Assembly (NCBI RefSeq): GCF_008329985.2
Contig: NZ_CP038437.2
Span: 3,968,001 to 4,032,000, forward strand
Source of the DNA: Halomonas binhaiensis
Lineage (GTDB): Bacteria > Pseudomonadota > Gammaproteobacteria > Pseudomonadales > Halomonadaceae
Length of the DNA: 64,000 bases
Direction of reading: 5' to 3'
The position numbers and the translations under genes are program-made. Shown here one piece after another: positions 36,827 through 45,314 of this stretch. Below the pieces are notes generated by a model. The model saw only the letters and a program-made list of their open reading frames with translations. It was not told where the DNA came from and did no database searches. Within the stretch, counting starts at the first letter, position 1. Each line of letters starts with the position of its first letter.

Positions 36827-37830
36827 GATGTCTCTCCCGCCTCAAGGCAGGCATCATTGGCTGCTGGCAGCGAAAAGCCTGCCGTTGCTTCATAGACCTT
36901 GATCACGGCAGCATCGTCCTCACGCCCCAGCCCCATGCCGCTGGCAGCAGTGAACTGCTGCAATGCGCTTGCTGCCAGCGGCATGGCAAGGCGCAATTCA
37001 CGCCCGGTGTCATGCACGATGTTCAGGTCCTTGACGAAGATATCCACCGCAGAGAGCGGGGTGTAATCGCCATCGAGGATGTGCGGCACTCGGTTCTCGA
37101 ACATCCACGAGTTGCCTGCCGACTGAGTGATGACCTCATAGAGACGACGGCCATCGATGCCCATTCTCAGCCCCAGCGCCATGGCTTCGGCCGCTGCCGC
37201 AATGTGCACGCCGGCCAGGTGTTGATTGACCAGCTTGACGCTGGAGCCGGCCCCCGGTGCATCGCCCAGGTGGTGCACGGTAGCAGCCATGCCCTCAAGT
37301 ACCGTGGCCGCCTTGGCAAAAGCCTGTGAACTTCCGGATGCCATCACCGATAGCTCACCACGGTTGGCCTTGGCGGCTCCCCCGCTGATCGGCGCATCCA
37401 GACACTCCAGCCCCATCCCGGCCAGGCGCTCACCCAGCGACGCAGCATAGGCCGGAGCCACAGTGGCACACTGGACCACCAGGCTGCCGGGGGTCAGTCT
37501 GCCTGCCAGCCCTGGTTGCTCTTGGGTGCCAAACAGTACCGCTTCAACCTGAGCGGAATTGACCACCACCAGCAGCACGACGCTACACGACTCCGCCAGT
37601 TCCTGTGGAGACGCCACGCTGCGCCCGCCCTCGGCCTCGAAAGTCCTGCAGGCCTCGGCCGAGACATCGCAACCCACTACCTCGAGCCCGGCCCGCAGCA
37701 GGGAGCGGGCGATACCCATGCCCATGGCGCCCAGGCCAACAACCCCGACCCTCTCTCGGCCTGTCATCGACCTGCTCTTCATCGATGCAGGTCTTTCAGA
37801 ATCAAGGGAGGGCGGCGAGTCGTGGCTCAT
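36823..37830 (-). CDS. ltnD: L-threonate dehydrogenase (LtnD-like beta-hydroxyacid dehydrogenase)
   Basis: A ~335-residue NAD-dependent dehydrogenase: Rossmann motif GLGAMG (32-37), substrate signature DAPISGGAAKANRGELSVMASG and catalytic-Lys region VKLVNQHLAGVHIA. LtnD oxidises L-threonate to 2-oxo-tetronate. The frame is open up to 37899, but ATG 37830 has GAGGA 8 bases upstream, whereas the upstream ATG has none and would sit against the operator palindrome. It is the first gene of the tetronate operon and divergent from the LacI regulator. Confidence 0.88.
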   Translation of the reverse strand: MSHDSPPSLDSERPASMKSRSMTGRERVGVVGLGAMGMGIARSLLRAGLEVVGCDVSAEACRTFEAEGGRSVASPQELAESCSVVLLVVVNSAQVEAVLFGTQEQPGLAGRLTPGSLVVQCATVAPAYAASLGERLAGMGLECLDAPISGGAAKANRGELSVMASGSSQAFAKAATVLEGMAATVHHLGDAPGAGSSVKLVNQHLAGVHIAAAAEAMALGLRMGIDGRRLYEVITQSAGNSWMFENRVPHILDGDYTPLSAVDIFVKDLNIVHDTGRELRLAMPLAASALQQFTAASGMGLGREDDAAVIKVYEATAGFSLPAANDACLEAGETS

Positions 37831-37904
37831 GGAAAAGTCCTCAGTCGCGTATAGAAGGCTTGGCGTCATTGCCACCGGCGTGTGGGTGAACGGTGGCATC
37901 GATT

Positions 37905-37924
37905 AAATGTTAGCGCTAACATTT
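37905..37924. promoter_or_regulatory. Perfect 20-bp palindromic LacI-type operator between ltnD and lacI-like gene
   Basis: AAATGTTAGCGCTAACATTT is a perfect palindrome with the central CG typical of LacI-family operators; its core ATGTTAGCGCTAACAT resembles the gluconate-repressor GntR site. It lies 75 bases upstream of the ltnD start and 115 bases upstream of the regulator gene. It is well placed to control both divergent promoters. Confidence 0.85.
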
Positions 37925-38039
37925 TGTAGCCAAGAACACCGGACATCGCAATACTCAAATACCAGTCATCGACCAAGGTATAAGCAAGTAGAGCACTCCG
38001 GTATACCATCAGGGAAGTGCAGAACAGAGACACCAACAC

Positions 38040-39074
38040 ATGACCGACCAACCATCTACGGAACGCAGGCGGCGCAAGGGACTGGACAGCCCGACGCTCA
38101 GCGATGTGGCCAGAGAAGCCGGGGTCTCCTCGATCACCGTGTCACGGGCGCTCAACGATCCTGACAGCGTTCGTGCCAACACACGCAAGAAAATCGAAGC
38201 GGCCATCGACAAGGTCGGCTATGTGCGCAACATGGTGGCAGGAAGCCTGGCCTCGGCCAGTTCGCGTTTCATTCCCGTCATCGTGCCGTCACTCTCCAAC
38301 GTGGTTTTCGTTGAGGTGATCCAGGGATTGCAGGCCACTTTTGAACAGCATGGTTACCAGATATTGTTGGGCAACACCGATTACAGCATGAAGCGAGAGG
38401 AAGAGCTGATCCGCACTTTCCTTGGCTGGTCGCCGACGGCCCTGGTCACTACCGGCCTGCGCCACCAGGAAAGCCTGAGCAACCTGCTCGCACGCTATCA
38501 GCGACCACTGGTAGAGATCATGGAACTGGGCGATGCCATCGACATGAACGTCGGCATGTCCCACTACCAGGCCGGGCACTGCATGGCCGATCACCTGGTA
38601 TCCCGGGGCTATCGCCGCATTCTCTATGCTGGCACCCAGATGCAAGGCAACTATCGCACACGACAGCGGTATGAAGGCCATCGCGAGCGCCTGCTGCAAG
38701 CCGGGCTCGACGCCCCCTTGATGGAATGGCAGAGCCCAAGCCATTTCGAGCTCGGTGCCACAGCACTGGATGCCGCGCTAAGCGAATATCCCGATATCGA
38801 GGCTATCCACTTTACTGATGATGTCATGGCCTCCGGCGCCTTGCTCCACGCCACGAAAAAGGGCCTCAAGATACCCGAGGACATTGCCATTGCCGGCTTC
38901 ACCGGCCTACCGTTCGGCCAGGCACTGAGCCCCCGCCTGACCACCGTTGTTTCCCCACGCGAAGCTATTGGCCGGCTTGCCGCCACCCAGATCATCACAC
39001 GACTGCAAGGCCAACAACCGAAACAACGCAGCATCGACGTGGGTTTCGAACTGATTGTTGGAGAAAGCAGTTGA
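38040..39074 (+). CDS. LacI-family transcriptional regulator (GntR/IdnR-like)
   Basis: A 344-residue repressor. After a basic N-terminal segment (RRRRKG) comes the LacI helix-turn-helix TLSDVAREAGVSSITVSRALND (about residues 19-40) and hinge helix, then a periplasmic-binding-protein-like effector domain (about 75-340). It resembles the gluconate repressor GntR (LacI family) in the effector domain (FIPVIVPSLSNVVF, TGLPFGQALSPRLTTVVSPRE). It is divergent from the tetronate operon, and the palindrome at 37905-37924 is its probable operator. Effector would be a tetronate or 2-oxo-tetronate (inference). Confidence 0.92.
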   Translation: MTDQPSTERRRRKGLDSPTLSDVAREAGVSSITVSRALNDPDSVRANTRKKIEAAIDKVGYVRNMVAGSLASASSRFIPVIVPSLSNVVFVEVIQGLQATFEQHGYQILLGNTDYSMKREEELIRTFLGWSPTALVTTGLRHQESLSNLLARYQRPLVEIMELGDAIDMNVGMSHYQAGHCMADHLVSRGYRRILYAGTQMQGNYRTRQRYEGHRERLLQAGLDAPLMEWQSPSHFELGATALDAALSEYPDIEAIHFTDDVMASGALLHATKKGLKIPEDIAIAGFTGLPFGQALSPRLTTVVSPREAIGRLAATQIITRLQGQQPKQRSIDVGFELIVGESS

Positions 39075-39299
39075 GATGATGCCGAGTTTCGCCTGCCATG
39101 CCAGGACTGGATTCGCCCATGGCCTGAATGATGAATGGCCGCTGCAATAGCGTGACGCATTCGATGGCACTTGCACTACTGAAGAGAAACTTCCCAAACC
39201 ACGATGGGAAAGCTCTTGTTCGGATCACTCCCCATACCAGAACCATTAAGAGGCTTCTATGATTGGCCGACAAAACTCCTTTTACAACGAGATAACATC

Positions 39300-39935
39300 A
39301 TGGAAGGCATGCTATTTCTCAAATCCATTGGTGCGCTTTTTGCCATCATGAACCCATTCATCGTATTGCCACTTTTTCTGTCAATGACAGACAAGATGGA
39401 CATAAAAACCCAACGATCAACTGCCGTAAAAGTTGCCATTTCCAGCACAATACTATGCATAGTAATTGCTTTTTCCGGACAACGTATTCTAGAATTCTTT
39501 GGCATTGAAATTGATGATTTTCGTGTAGCAGGCGGCATTGTCCTGATGCTTATTTCGCTAGGAATGCTGAATGGAAACAATGCTCCATCGCACTGCGGAT
39601 CTTCAGAGGAAGATGTTACCAAGGCAGTGGTGGATGATATTTCTTTTTATCCGCTGACATTCCCCATGACGATTGGTCCTGGGACCATTGCCACCATTAT
39701 CGTATTTACTGGATTGGTACACGATACACGTGATGCGATAGCGCTAGGCGCGTCGCTGGCTATTGTGCTGGCAGCCATGGCCATCGTGCTGTGGTTTTCA
39801 TCTGATATCGGCCGCCATATGTCCCAGAACCTACGCGTCATAATGACTCGCATAATGGGAATGATCCTTGCAGCAATATCGGTCGAGATGGTAGTAGAAG
39901 GGCTACAATCCCTATTCCCTGGCCTTATGGGCTAA
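39300..39935 (+). CDS. MarC-family integral membrane protein (AT-rich, probably acquired)
   Basis: A 211-residue protein with six hydrophobic helices and MarC/UPF0056 features: SIGALFAIMNPFIVLPLFLSMT, GGIVLMLISLGML, and YPLTFPMTIGPGTIATII. Function of the family is unknown; the historic link to multiple antibiotic resistance is not supported. The ATG at 39300 starts at the usual family position; the frame extends upstream to 39204 without homology. Codon use and base composition are clearly more AT-rich than the neighbours, which suggests transfer. It lies between an intact lacI-like gene and the decayed remnant of a similar gene. Confidence 0.85.
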   Translation: MEGMLFLKSIGALFAIMNPFIVLPLFLSMTDKMDIKTQRSTAVKVAISSTILCIVIAFSGQRILEFFGIEIDDFRVAGGIVLMLISLGMLNGNNAPSHCGSSEEDVTKAVVDDISFYPLTFPMTIGPGTIATIIVFTGLVHDTRDAIALGASLAIVLAAMAIVLWFSSDIGRHMSQNLRVIMTRIMGMILAAISVEMVVEGLQSLFPGLMG

Positions 39936-40019
39936 ACTTTCCCCTTCCATTCAGGTTATTCGGTCATGATCAATCGCATGGCTCAGACTACCCTAGGGGT
40001 TCTGTGATCAAGACCTGTG

Positions 40020-40324
40020 ATTGAAGATGATCAGCGGGGTATCGAAGCGGCCATCGACACAAACGCTGGCATACCCCGCTCCCAGGTCGACCACTGCAAA
40101 GGCGTTCATGGATACCCTGAGAAGCTGTCGTCATTGCCGACTTCACCGACCTGCCATTCGGTCAGGCCCTCCCCCTCGCCTGACCACCCTGACCACCGTT
40201 GTTTCCACTCGCTAGGCCACAGGATGGTCTGTCGGTGCACAGGACCATCACACGCCAGGAAGATCAGCAATCGACACAACGCAGTATCGATGTGGGATTC
40301 GAATTGATTGCCAGAGAAAGTTGA
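40020..40324 (+). pseudogene. Remnant of a LacI-family regulator gene
   Basis: This segment carries two separated pieces similar to the intact regulator at 38040-39074. The first is the 18-base ATCGAAGCGGCCATCGAC (40039-40056), identical to part of the N-terminal region. The second (about 40127-40324) covers the C-terminal IAIAGFTGLPFGQALSPRLTTVVS ... RSIDVGFELI region and ends in the same place (GAAAGTTGA). About 600 bases between them are missing and the frame is broken by small indels and stops. It is a decayed paralogue rather than a working gene. Confidence 0.8.
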
Positions 40325-40400
40325 TTGCCGGAAAGAGTAGCTCCGCCGCCTCTCACCTCCCCCTCATCTCCCTTGCCTCTCATCTCCCTTGCCGATCAAA

Positions 40401-40464
40401 CGAACACATCCAACACATATGAACAAAAGATGCCGGAATGAAATATTGTTCACCTACTGAACAA
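40401..40464. promoter_or_regulatory. Upstream regulatory region of the sugar ABC operon with GAACA-type sites
   Basis: An AT-rich region holding ACACATATGAACAA (about 40412-40425) and an inverted repeat TTGTTCA-CCTAC-TGAACAA (40446-40464). Half-sites TGAACA resemble those bound by SorC/DeoR-type sugar regulators, and related GAACATATG sites occur at 40585-40593 and twice upstream of rpiB. Role as upstream operators is inferred. Confidence 0.5.
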
Positions 40465-40537
40465 GGACAATATTTTTTATATAAAACAATGAAAACAATA
40501 TTATATAGACTAATGTCTAGGCAATGGTCACGATCAT

Positions 40538-40598
40538 TTCTTTGACTCAATAGGCCAAATCCACCATACATAGGCTCACACATTGAACATATGAACAA
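40538..40598 (+). promoter_or_regulatory. Promoter and overlapping operator of the sugar ABC operon
   Basis: TTCTTTGACTC (40538-40548) contains a -35-like TTGACT (40542-40547); after 17-18 bases follows CATACAT (-10-like, 40565-40571). The element TTCTTTGACTC followed by GGCCAA recurs in front of the transaldolase gene (59462-59483). TTGAACATATGAACAA (40583-40598) covers the expected transcription start and would be a repressor site. Confidence 0.6.
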
Positions 40599-40607
40599 TG
40601 GTGGATC

Positions 40608-42092
40608 ATGAGTTCTCCTTACCTCCTGCATGCAGAAGGCATCCGCAAGTCTTTCTCTGGAGTCCCTGCCCTGATGGATGGCCGTCTGGCCCTGCGCCAC
40701 GGTACCGTACACGCTTTATGCGGTGGTAATGGTGCCGGCAAGTCCACCCTGCTCAACACCTTGATGGGCATCCTTGAGCGCGATGCAGGCACGGTCAGGA
40801 TGGATGGACATGAAGTCCACTTCAGCAGCCCTCACGATGCACTGAAAGCAGGCATTGCCATGATCAGCCAAGAGCTGGAGCCAGTTCCCGAGATGAGCGT
40901 GGCAGAGAACATCTATCTCGGCCGCGAACCTCGCACACGCCTCGGGCTGGTCGATCATCGCACCATGCATCGACAGGCACGCGAGTTACTCACCTCCCTG
41001 GAACTGGACCTGGTGCCTGAAGCCAAGCTGGGTAGCTTGAGCATCGCGGACATGCAAATGGTGGAAATCGCCCGCGCAATTTCCCAGGATGCCCGCGTCA
41101 TCATCATGGATGAGCCGACTTCTGCCATTGGAGAACGGGAAACCGAACTGCTGTTTGCCGCCATCGAACGCCTGAAGCAGCGAGGAGCAGGCATCATCTA
41201 TGTTTCCCACCGCATGAATGAGCTATATCGCATCGCTGACGACTACACCATCATGCGCGACGGCACCTTCATTGAATCCGGCGCCATGGCGGACATAGAC
41301 CGCCATCGCCTGATCACCACTGTTCTGGGCAAGGAATTGGATGAAGAGTTTGCCAAGTTCAACCGCCCCAGCGACACCCCCCTTCTCGAAGTCGATGGAT
41401 ATGGGCGTGGCAATGTATTCCAGCAGGTATCTCTACAACTGAGGTCCGGGGAGATTCTCGGTATTTTCGGGTTGATGGGCTCCGGGCGCAGCGAGTTTCT
41501 CGACGCCCTGTTTGGTGCCACCCCTGCCGAACACGGCGAAGCGCGCCTGGAGGGAGTTCCATACCACCCGCGCCACCCAGGTGATGCCATGCGCGCAGGC
41601 TTTGCCTATGTCACCGAGGACCGCAAAGGCAGCGGCCTGGTGATGGATGCCAGCATCAAGCGCAATGTCACTCTGGCTTCCATTGCCGAAGTCGCACATT
41701 CCGGCCTGATCAATGAAACCCGGGAAAACCTCGCGACCCGTCCTTTCATCGACAGGCTGCAAATCAAGGCCAGCTCCATCGACATGCCGGTACGGCAGAT
41801 GAGCGGAGGCAACCAGCAGAAGGTCGTGCTGGCCAAGTGGCTACAGACCAACCCGCGAATCCTCATGCTCGATGAACCTACTCGAGGTGTCGATGTAGGA
41901 GCCAAGCGCGAGATTTATGCCTTCATGTCGGAGTTTGCCCAGGATGATCGCGCCATTCTCATGACGTCATCGGAAATCCCGGAAGTATTGGGCATGAGCG
42001 ACCGCGTGATCGTATTCCGCAAAGGCCATGTCAGCGGCGAATTATCTGGCGCAGAACTGACGCAGGAAAACCTGGTACGCCTGTCTTCCTGA
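40608..42092 (+). CDS. Sugar ABC transporter ATP-binding protein (RbsA-like, two ATPase domains)
   Basis: A 494-residue protein with two fused ABC domains, as in RbsA, XylG and MglA. First Walker A GGNGAGKST (near 37-45), signature LSIADMQMVEIARA and Walker B VIIMDEPTSA; the second half has GLMGSGRSEFLDAL (a degenerate Walker A, usual for the family) and MSGGNQQKVVLAKWL. It powers uptake through the permease encoded next. Context with a polyol dehydrogenase suggests a polyol or small sugar substrate. Confidence 0.93.
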   Translation: MSSPYLLHAEGIRKSFSGVPALMDGRLALRHGTVHALCGGNGAGKSTLLNTLMGILERDAGTVRMDGHEVHFSSPHDALKAGIAMISQELEPVPEMSVAENIYLGREPRTRLGLVDHRTMHRQARELLTSLELDLVPEAKLGSLSIADMQMVEIARAISQDARVIIMDEPTSAIGERETELLFAAIERLKQRGAGIIYVSHRMNELYRIADDYTIMRDGTFIESGAMADIDRHRLITTVLGKELDEEFAKFNRPSDTPLLEVDGYGRGNVFQQVSLQLRSGEILGIFGLMGSGRSEFLDALFGATPAEHGEARLEGVPYHPRHPGDAMRAGFAYVTEDRKGSGLVMDASIKRNVTLASIAEVAHSGLINETRENLATRPFIDRLQIKASSIDMPVRQMSGGNQQKVVLAKWLQTNPRILMLDEPTRGVDVGAKREIYAFMSEFAQDDRAILMTSSEIPEVLGMSDRVIVFRKGHVSGELSGAELTQENLVRLSS

Positions 42093-42164
42093 CGCTTACG
42101 GCAACTCACCTGCAAGCACTACACAACTTCTACAAAAACCCAAGAAACGGCGAGGAACCTTGCC

Positions 42165-43157
42165 ATGTCACAGTCTTCATCCCTGACCTCCGCCCCGCCT
42201 TCCAAGGGCAAGCCAAATCATAGCCTGGCATCCTTCATGAGCAACTATGGCATCGTGATTGCCTTCGTCGTGCTGTGCCTGGTGCTGTCCGTGGTCTCGC
42301 CATATTTTCTTGGCGTCAACAATCTGCTCAATGTGCTGCGCCAGGTATCGATCAATGGCGTCCTGGCCATCGGCATGACCTTTGTCATTCTGACCCGAGG
42401 CATCGACCTGTCCGTCGGCTCCATGATGGCCTTTTCCGCCATGGTTGCCGCCAGTTTCGCCGGGGCCGGCGCCGACTATTCCCTGATCCTGCCTATTCTT
42501 CTCGGCCTGGGAGCCGGCTTGGTGCTGGGCAGCATCAATGGCGTGATGGTGGCACGCTTCGCCATTCCGCCGTTTGTCATGACATTGGGCATGCTAAGCA
42601 TGGCGCGCGGACTCACTTACATCTACAACGACGGCATGCCGATCTCCAGCCTGTCATCACACTTCCTGTGGCTCGGCCAAGGCACCGTGGCTGGCATTCC
42701 CGTACCAGTCCTCCTGTTCGCGACGGTTTTCATCCTTGCCTGGTTCGTCCTGCGTTACACCACCTTTGGCCGCTACGTCTATGCCGTGGGCGGCAACCCC
42801 ACTGCCTCTCGCCTGTCGGGGATCAACGTGCGCCGCATCACCTTCTCTGTCTACGCCATTTCCGGTGTCCTCTGCGGGCTGGCCGGCCTGATGATTGCTG
42901 CACGCACGTCCGCCGCCCTTCCCCAGGCAGGGGTGGCCTATGAGCTCGACGCCATTGCCGCTGTTGTGATTGGCGGCACCAGTCTGGCGGGAGGCAAGGG
43001 GCGCATCATTGGCACCCTGTTCGGCGTGCTGATCATCGGTGTCATCAACAACGGTCTCGATCTTCTCGGTGTGTCGTCCTTCTATCAGCAGCTGGTCAAG
43101 GGCGCCATCATCGTCATCGCCGTCATGCTCGACCGCTCGCGCATAGCAAATGCCTGA
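42165..43157 (+). CDS. Sugar ABC transporter permease (RbsC-like)
   Basis: A 330-residue inner-membrane permease of the BPD-2 (RbsC/XylH) family with 8-10 helices. Signature segments are VNNLLNVLRQVSINGVLAIGMTFVILTRGIDLSVGSMMAF, YAVGGNPTASRLSGINVRR and the coupling-loop region ELDAIAAVVIGGTSLAGGKG. AGGAACC ribosome-binding site present. Partner of the ATPase upstream and binding protein downstream. Confidence 0.94.
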   Translation: MSQSSSLTSAPPSKGKPNHSLASFMSNYGIVIAFVVLCLVLSVVSPYFLGVNNLLNVLRQVSINGVLAIGMTFVILTRGIDLSVGSMMAFSAMVAASFAGAGADYSLILPILLGLGAGLVLGSINGVMVARFAIPPFVMTLGMLSMARGLTYIYNDGMPISSLSSHFLWLGQGTVAGIPVPVLLFATVFILAWFVLRYTTFGRYVYAVGGNPTASRLSGINVRRITFSVYAISGVLCGLAGLMIAARTSAALPQAGVAYELDAIAAVVIGGTSLAGGKGRIIGTLFGVLIIGVINNGLDLLGVSSFYQQLVKGAIIVIAVMLDRSRIANA

Positions 43158-43296
43158 TGCTCTGTATCTAAATCACATAGCGGAATCACGCAGCCGAATA
43201 AGCCGCTGCACGACACGCAGGCGATCCCCTGCAGCAATCGCAACGAACCGCAACGACGAACCACGATACGACAGCTCGCAAACGAGGTAGATCACA

Positions 43297-44292
43297 ATGA
43301 ACAAGCTTCTCGCAGGATTCGCCTTTTCCGCCCTCGCAGCCGCCACCTCAACCGCCGCCCTTGCCGCAGACCCCATTCGCATTGGAGCGGCAACCTACGG
43401 CCTTCAAGGTGAGTTCATGCAGTTGTGGAGCAACGCCCTGCAGGATCATCCGGCAGTCAAGAGCGGCGATGTCGAAATTACCGTGTTTGACGGCCGCTAC
43501 GACGCGCTGGTGCAATCCGGCCAGTTCGACAGCATGATCACCCGCCAGTACGACGCCATTCTCTTCGTCCCCATCGATGCCAATGCTTGCGTCGGCCCTG
43601 TCATCCAGGCCACCACGGCAGGCATTCCCGTCATCGGCTCCAACACCCGCTGCAATACCGATCAACTTGCTGCCTTTGTCGGCTCCGATGACGTCCTGGC
43701 CGGCCAGATGGTGGCAGAGGAAGTCATCGACAAGGTGGGCGATACAGGAAAAGTCGTCGTCATCGAAGGGCCTATTGGACAGTCTGCACAAATTGATCGT
43801 GGCAAGGGCATCGACAATGTCCTCGCCGAACACCCCAATGTCGAAGTCCTGGAGCGGCGCACGGCCAACTGGTCCCGCGCAGAATCCTTGTCACTGATGG
43901 AAAACTGGCTGACGGCTCATCGTGGAGAAATCGATGGTGTCATTGCCCAGAACGATGAAATGGCCATCGGTGCCATTCAGGCCATTCAAGCCAGCGGCCT
44001 CTCCCTCGACGACATCAGCGTGGCTGGCGTGGATGGCATCACCGATGCACTGAAAGCCGTGCAACAAGGCCAGATGGCCACCATCCTGCAGGACGCTACT
44101 GCCCAGGCACAGGGAGCACTGGACGTTGCCTTGGCAAAATTGGGCAAGGCTGATGAACTGCCGCAATCCGATACCTGGACTCGATACCCCGACCTTGCCT
44201 GGAATGATGGTGAAAGCGATACCTACAACATTCCCTGGACAGTGGTAAGCAATGACAATGTCGAATCACTGCTCGCTCAGCGCCAGCAGTGA
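43297..44292 (+). CDS. Sugar ABC transporter substrate-binding protein (RbsB-like)
   Basis: A 331-residue periplasmic binding protein (peripla_BP_4 type) with a clear signal peptide, MNKLLAGFAFSALAAATSTAALA. Family motifs include FDSMITRQYDAILFVPIDANACVGPVI, GIPVIGSNTRC, and AQNDEMAIGAIQAIQASG. The ligand cannot be read directly. The dehydrogenase gene next to it and the kinase-isomerase genes at 56-59 kb point to a four-carbon polyol such as D-threitol or erythritol (inference). Confidence 0.92.
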   Translation: MNKLLAGFAFSALAAATSTAALAADPIRIGAATYGLQGEFMQLWSNALQDHPAVKSGDVEITVFDGRYDALVQSGQFDSMITRQYDAILFVPIDANACVGPVIQATTAGIPVIGSNTRCNTDQLAAFVGSDDVLAGQMVAEEVIDKVGDTGKVVVIEGPIGQSAQIDRGKGIDNVLAEHPNVEVLERRTANWSRAESLSLMENWLTAHRGEIDGVIAQNDEMAIGAIQAIQASGLSLDDISVAGVDGITDALKAVQQGQMATILQDATAQAQGALDVALAKLGKADELPQSDTWTRYPDLAWNDGESDTYNIPWTVVSNDNVESLLAQRQQ

Positions 44293-44330
44293 CAGGCTGC
44301 CCATTCACAAGGTAACGAGGAGCCTTATCC

Positions 44331-45101
44331 ATGTCCTTCCATTACAGCCTGTCACTCAACGGCAAGGTAGCGTTGGTTACCGGCGCCGCTGCCGGCATAG
44401 GCAAGGCCATTGCCGAAGCCTATCTCGACCAGGACGCAAAGGTCGTGTTGATAGATCGCAACCCTGATATTCAGGGCATTGCTACTCAGCTCTCCCACCA
44501 GGCAGGAAAGACTGGGAACGCTGTCGGCATCGTCTCCGACCTGACCGATAAGCAGAGCCTGGAAAGCGCTGTGCAGGAGGCTATTTCAGCATTTGGCAGG
44601 ATCGATATTCTGGTCAACTCTGCAGGCGTCGTGGAGCTTGAACCAGCGGAAACCATGTCTGAAGCCAACTGGGACAAGACGTTGTCGATCAACCTCAAGA
44701 GCGTTTTCATGATGTGCCAGGCTGTCGGTCGCCATATGCTTGAACGCGGAACTGGACGCATCATCAACTTGGCTTCCCAAGCTGGTCTGGTTGCCCTGGA
44801 CCAGCACCTGGCCTACTGCGCAAGCAAGGCTGGTGTCATTTCCCTGACTCAGGTACTGGCACTGGAATGGTCTCCTCGGGGCATCAATGTCAATGCCATC
44901 TCCCCCACCGTGGTACTTACTGAACTAGGCCGCAAGGCCTGGGCAGGGGACGTCGGCGAAGCCATGAAACAGAGGATTCCTACCCGCCGCTTTGCCGAGC
45001 CAGAGGAAATCGCCATGGCGGCACTGTATCTGGCCGGTCCTGGCTCCGGCATGATCAGTGGCGAAAACCTGGTGATAGATGGTGGCTACACGGCTCAGTA
45101 A
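44331..45101 (+). CDS. GolD/DthD-type short-chain polyol dehydrogenase (putative D-threitol dehydrogenase)
   Basis: A 256-residue classical SDR: TGAAAGIGKA (17-26), NSAGVV, ASQAG with the catalytic Ser, and YCASK (Y-x-x-x-K). It resembles the GolD/DthD group, whose members oxidise D-arabitol, galactitol or D-threitol with NAD. It is the last gene of the ABC operon. With the erythrulose-kinase-like and RpiB genes in the same regulon, oxidation of D-threitol to D-erythrulose is the most economical role. Other 2-ketose-forming polyol oxidations remain possible. Confidence 0.82.
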   Translation: MSFHYSLSLNGKVALVTGAAAGIGKAIAEAYLDQDAKVVLIDRNPDIQGIATQLSHQAGKTGNAVGIVSDLTDKQSLESAVQEAISAFGRIDILVNSAGVVELEPAETMSEANWDKTLSINLKSVFMMCQAVGRHMLERGTGRIINLASQAGLVALDQHLAYCASKAGVISLTQVLALEWSPRGINVNAISPTVVLTELGRKAWAGDVGEAMKQRIPTRRFAEPEEIAMAALYLAGPGSGMISGENLVIDGGYTAQ

Positions 45102-45129
45102 AACAACACCGCCGTTACGCTCACAAAGA

Positions 45130-45158
45130 GACAAGGCCACCAGCAAGGTGGCCTTGTC
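45130..45158. terminator. GC-rich hairpin between the convergent SDR and GntR genes
   Basis: A 12-bp perfect stem (45130-45141 with 45147-45158, GACAAGGCCACC and complement) with a 5-base loop AGCAA, placed 28 bases after the SDR stop. It lacks a proper U-tract on either side, so termination strength is uncertain. Confidence 0.5.
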
Positions 45159-45200
45159 GCATCCGAACACCCGGCTTCCTGCCAGCAGGAGTCCAGCGAT

Positions 45201-45314
45201 AACTCACTCTTCCGCCAGGTTGCTTGGCACCTGGCTATAACTCATTCTTCCGCCAGGCTGCTTGGCACCTGGCTATAACTCATTCTTCCGCCAGGCTGCT
45301 TGGCACCTGGCTAT
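45201..45314. repeat. Three tandem 38-bp copies of the 3' end of the gntR gene
   Basis: Exact tandem units at 45201-45238, 45239-45276 and 45277-45314 (starting AACTCATTCTTCCGCCAGG). The rightmost unit encodes the last residues (YSQVPSSLAEE) and stop of the minus-strand GntR gene; the two others lie downstream of the stop. The third-from-gene copy carries two substitutions. Confidence 0.92.
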
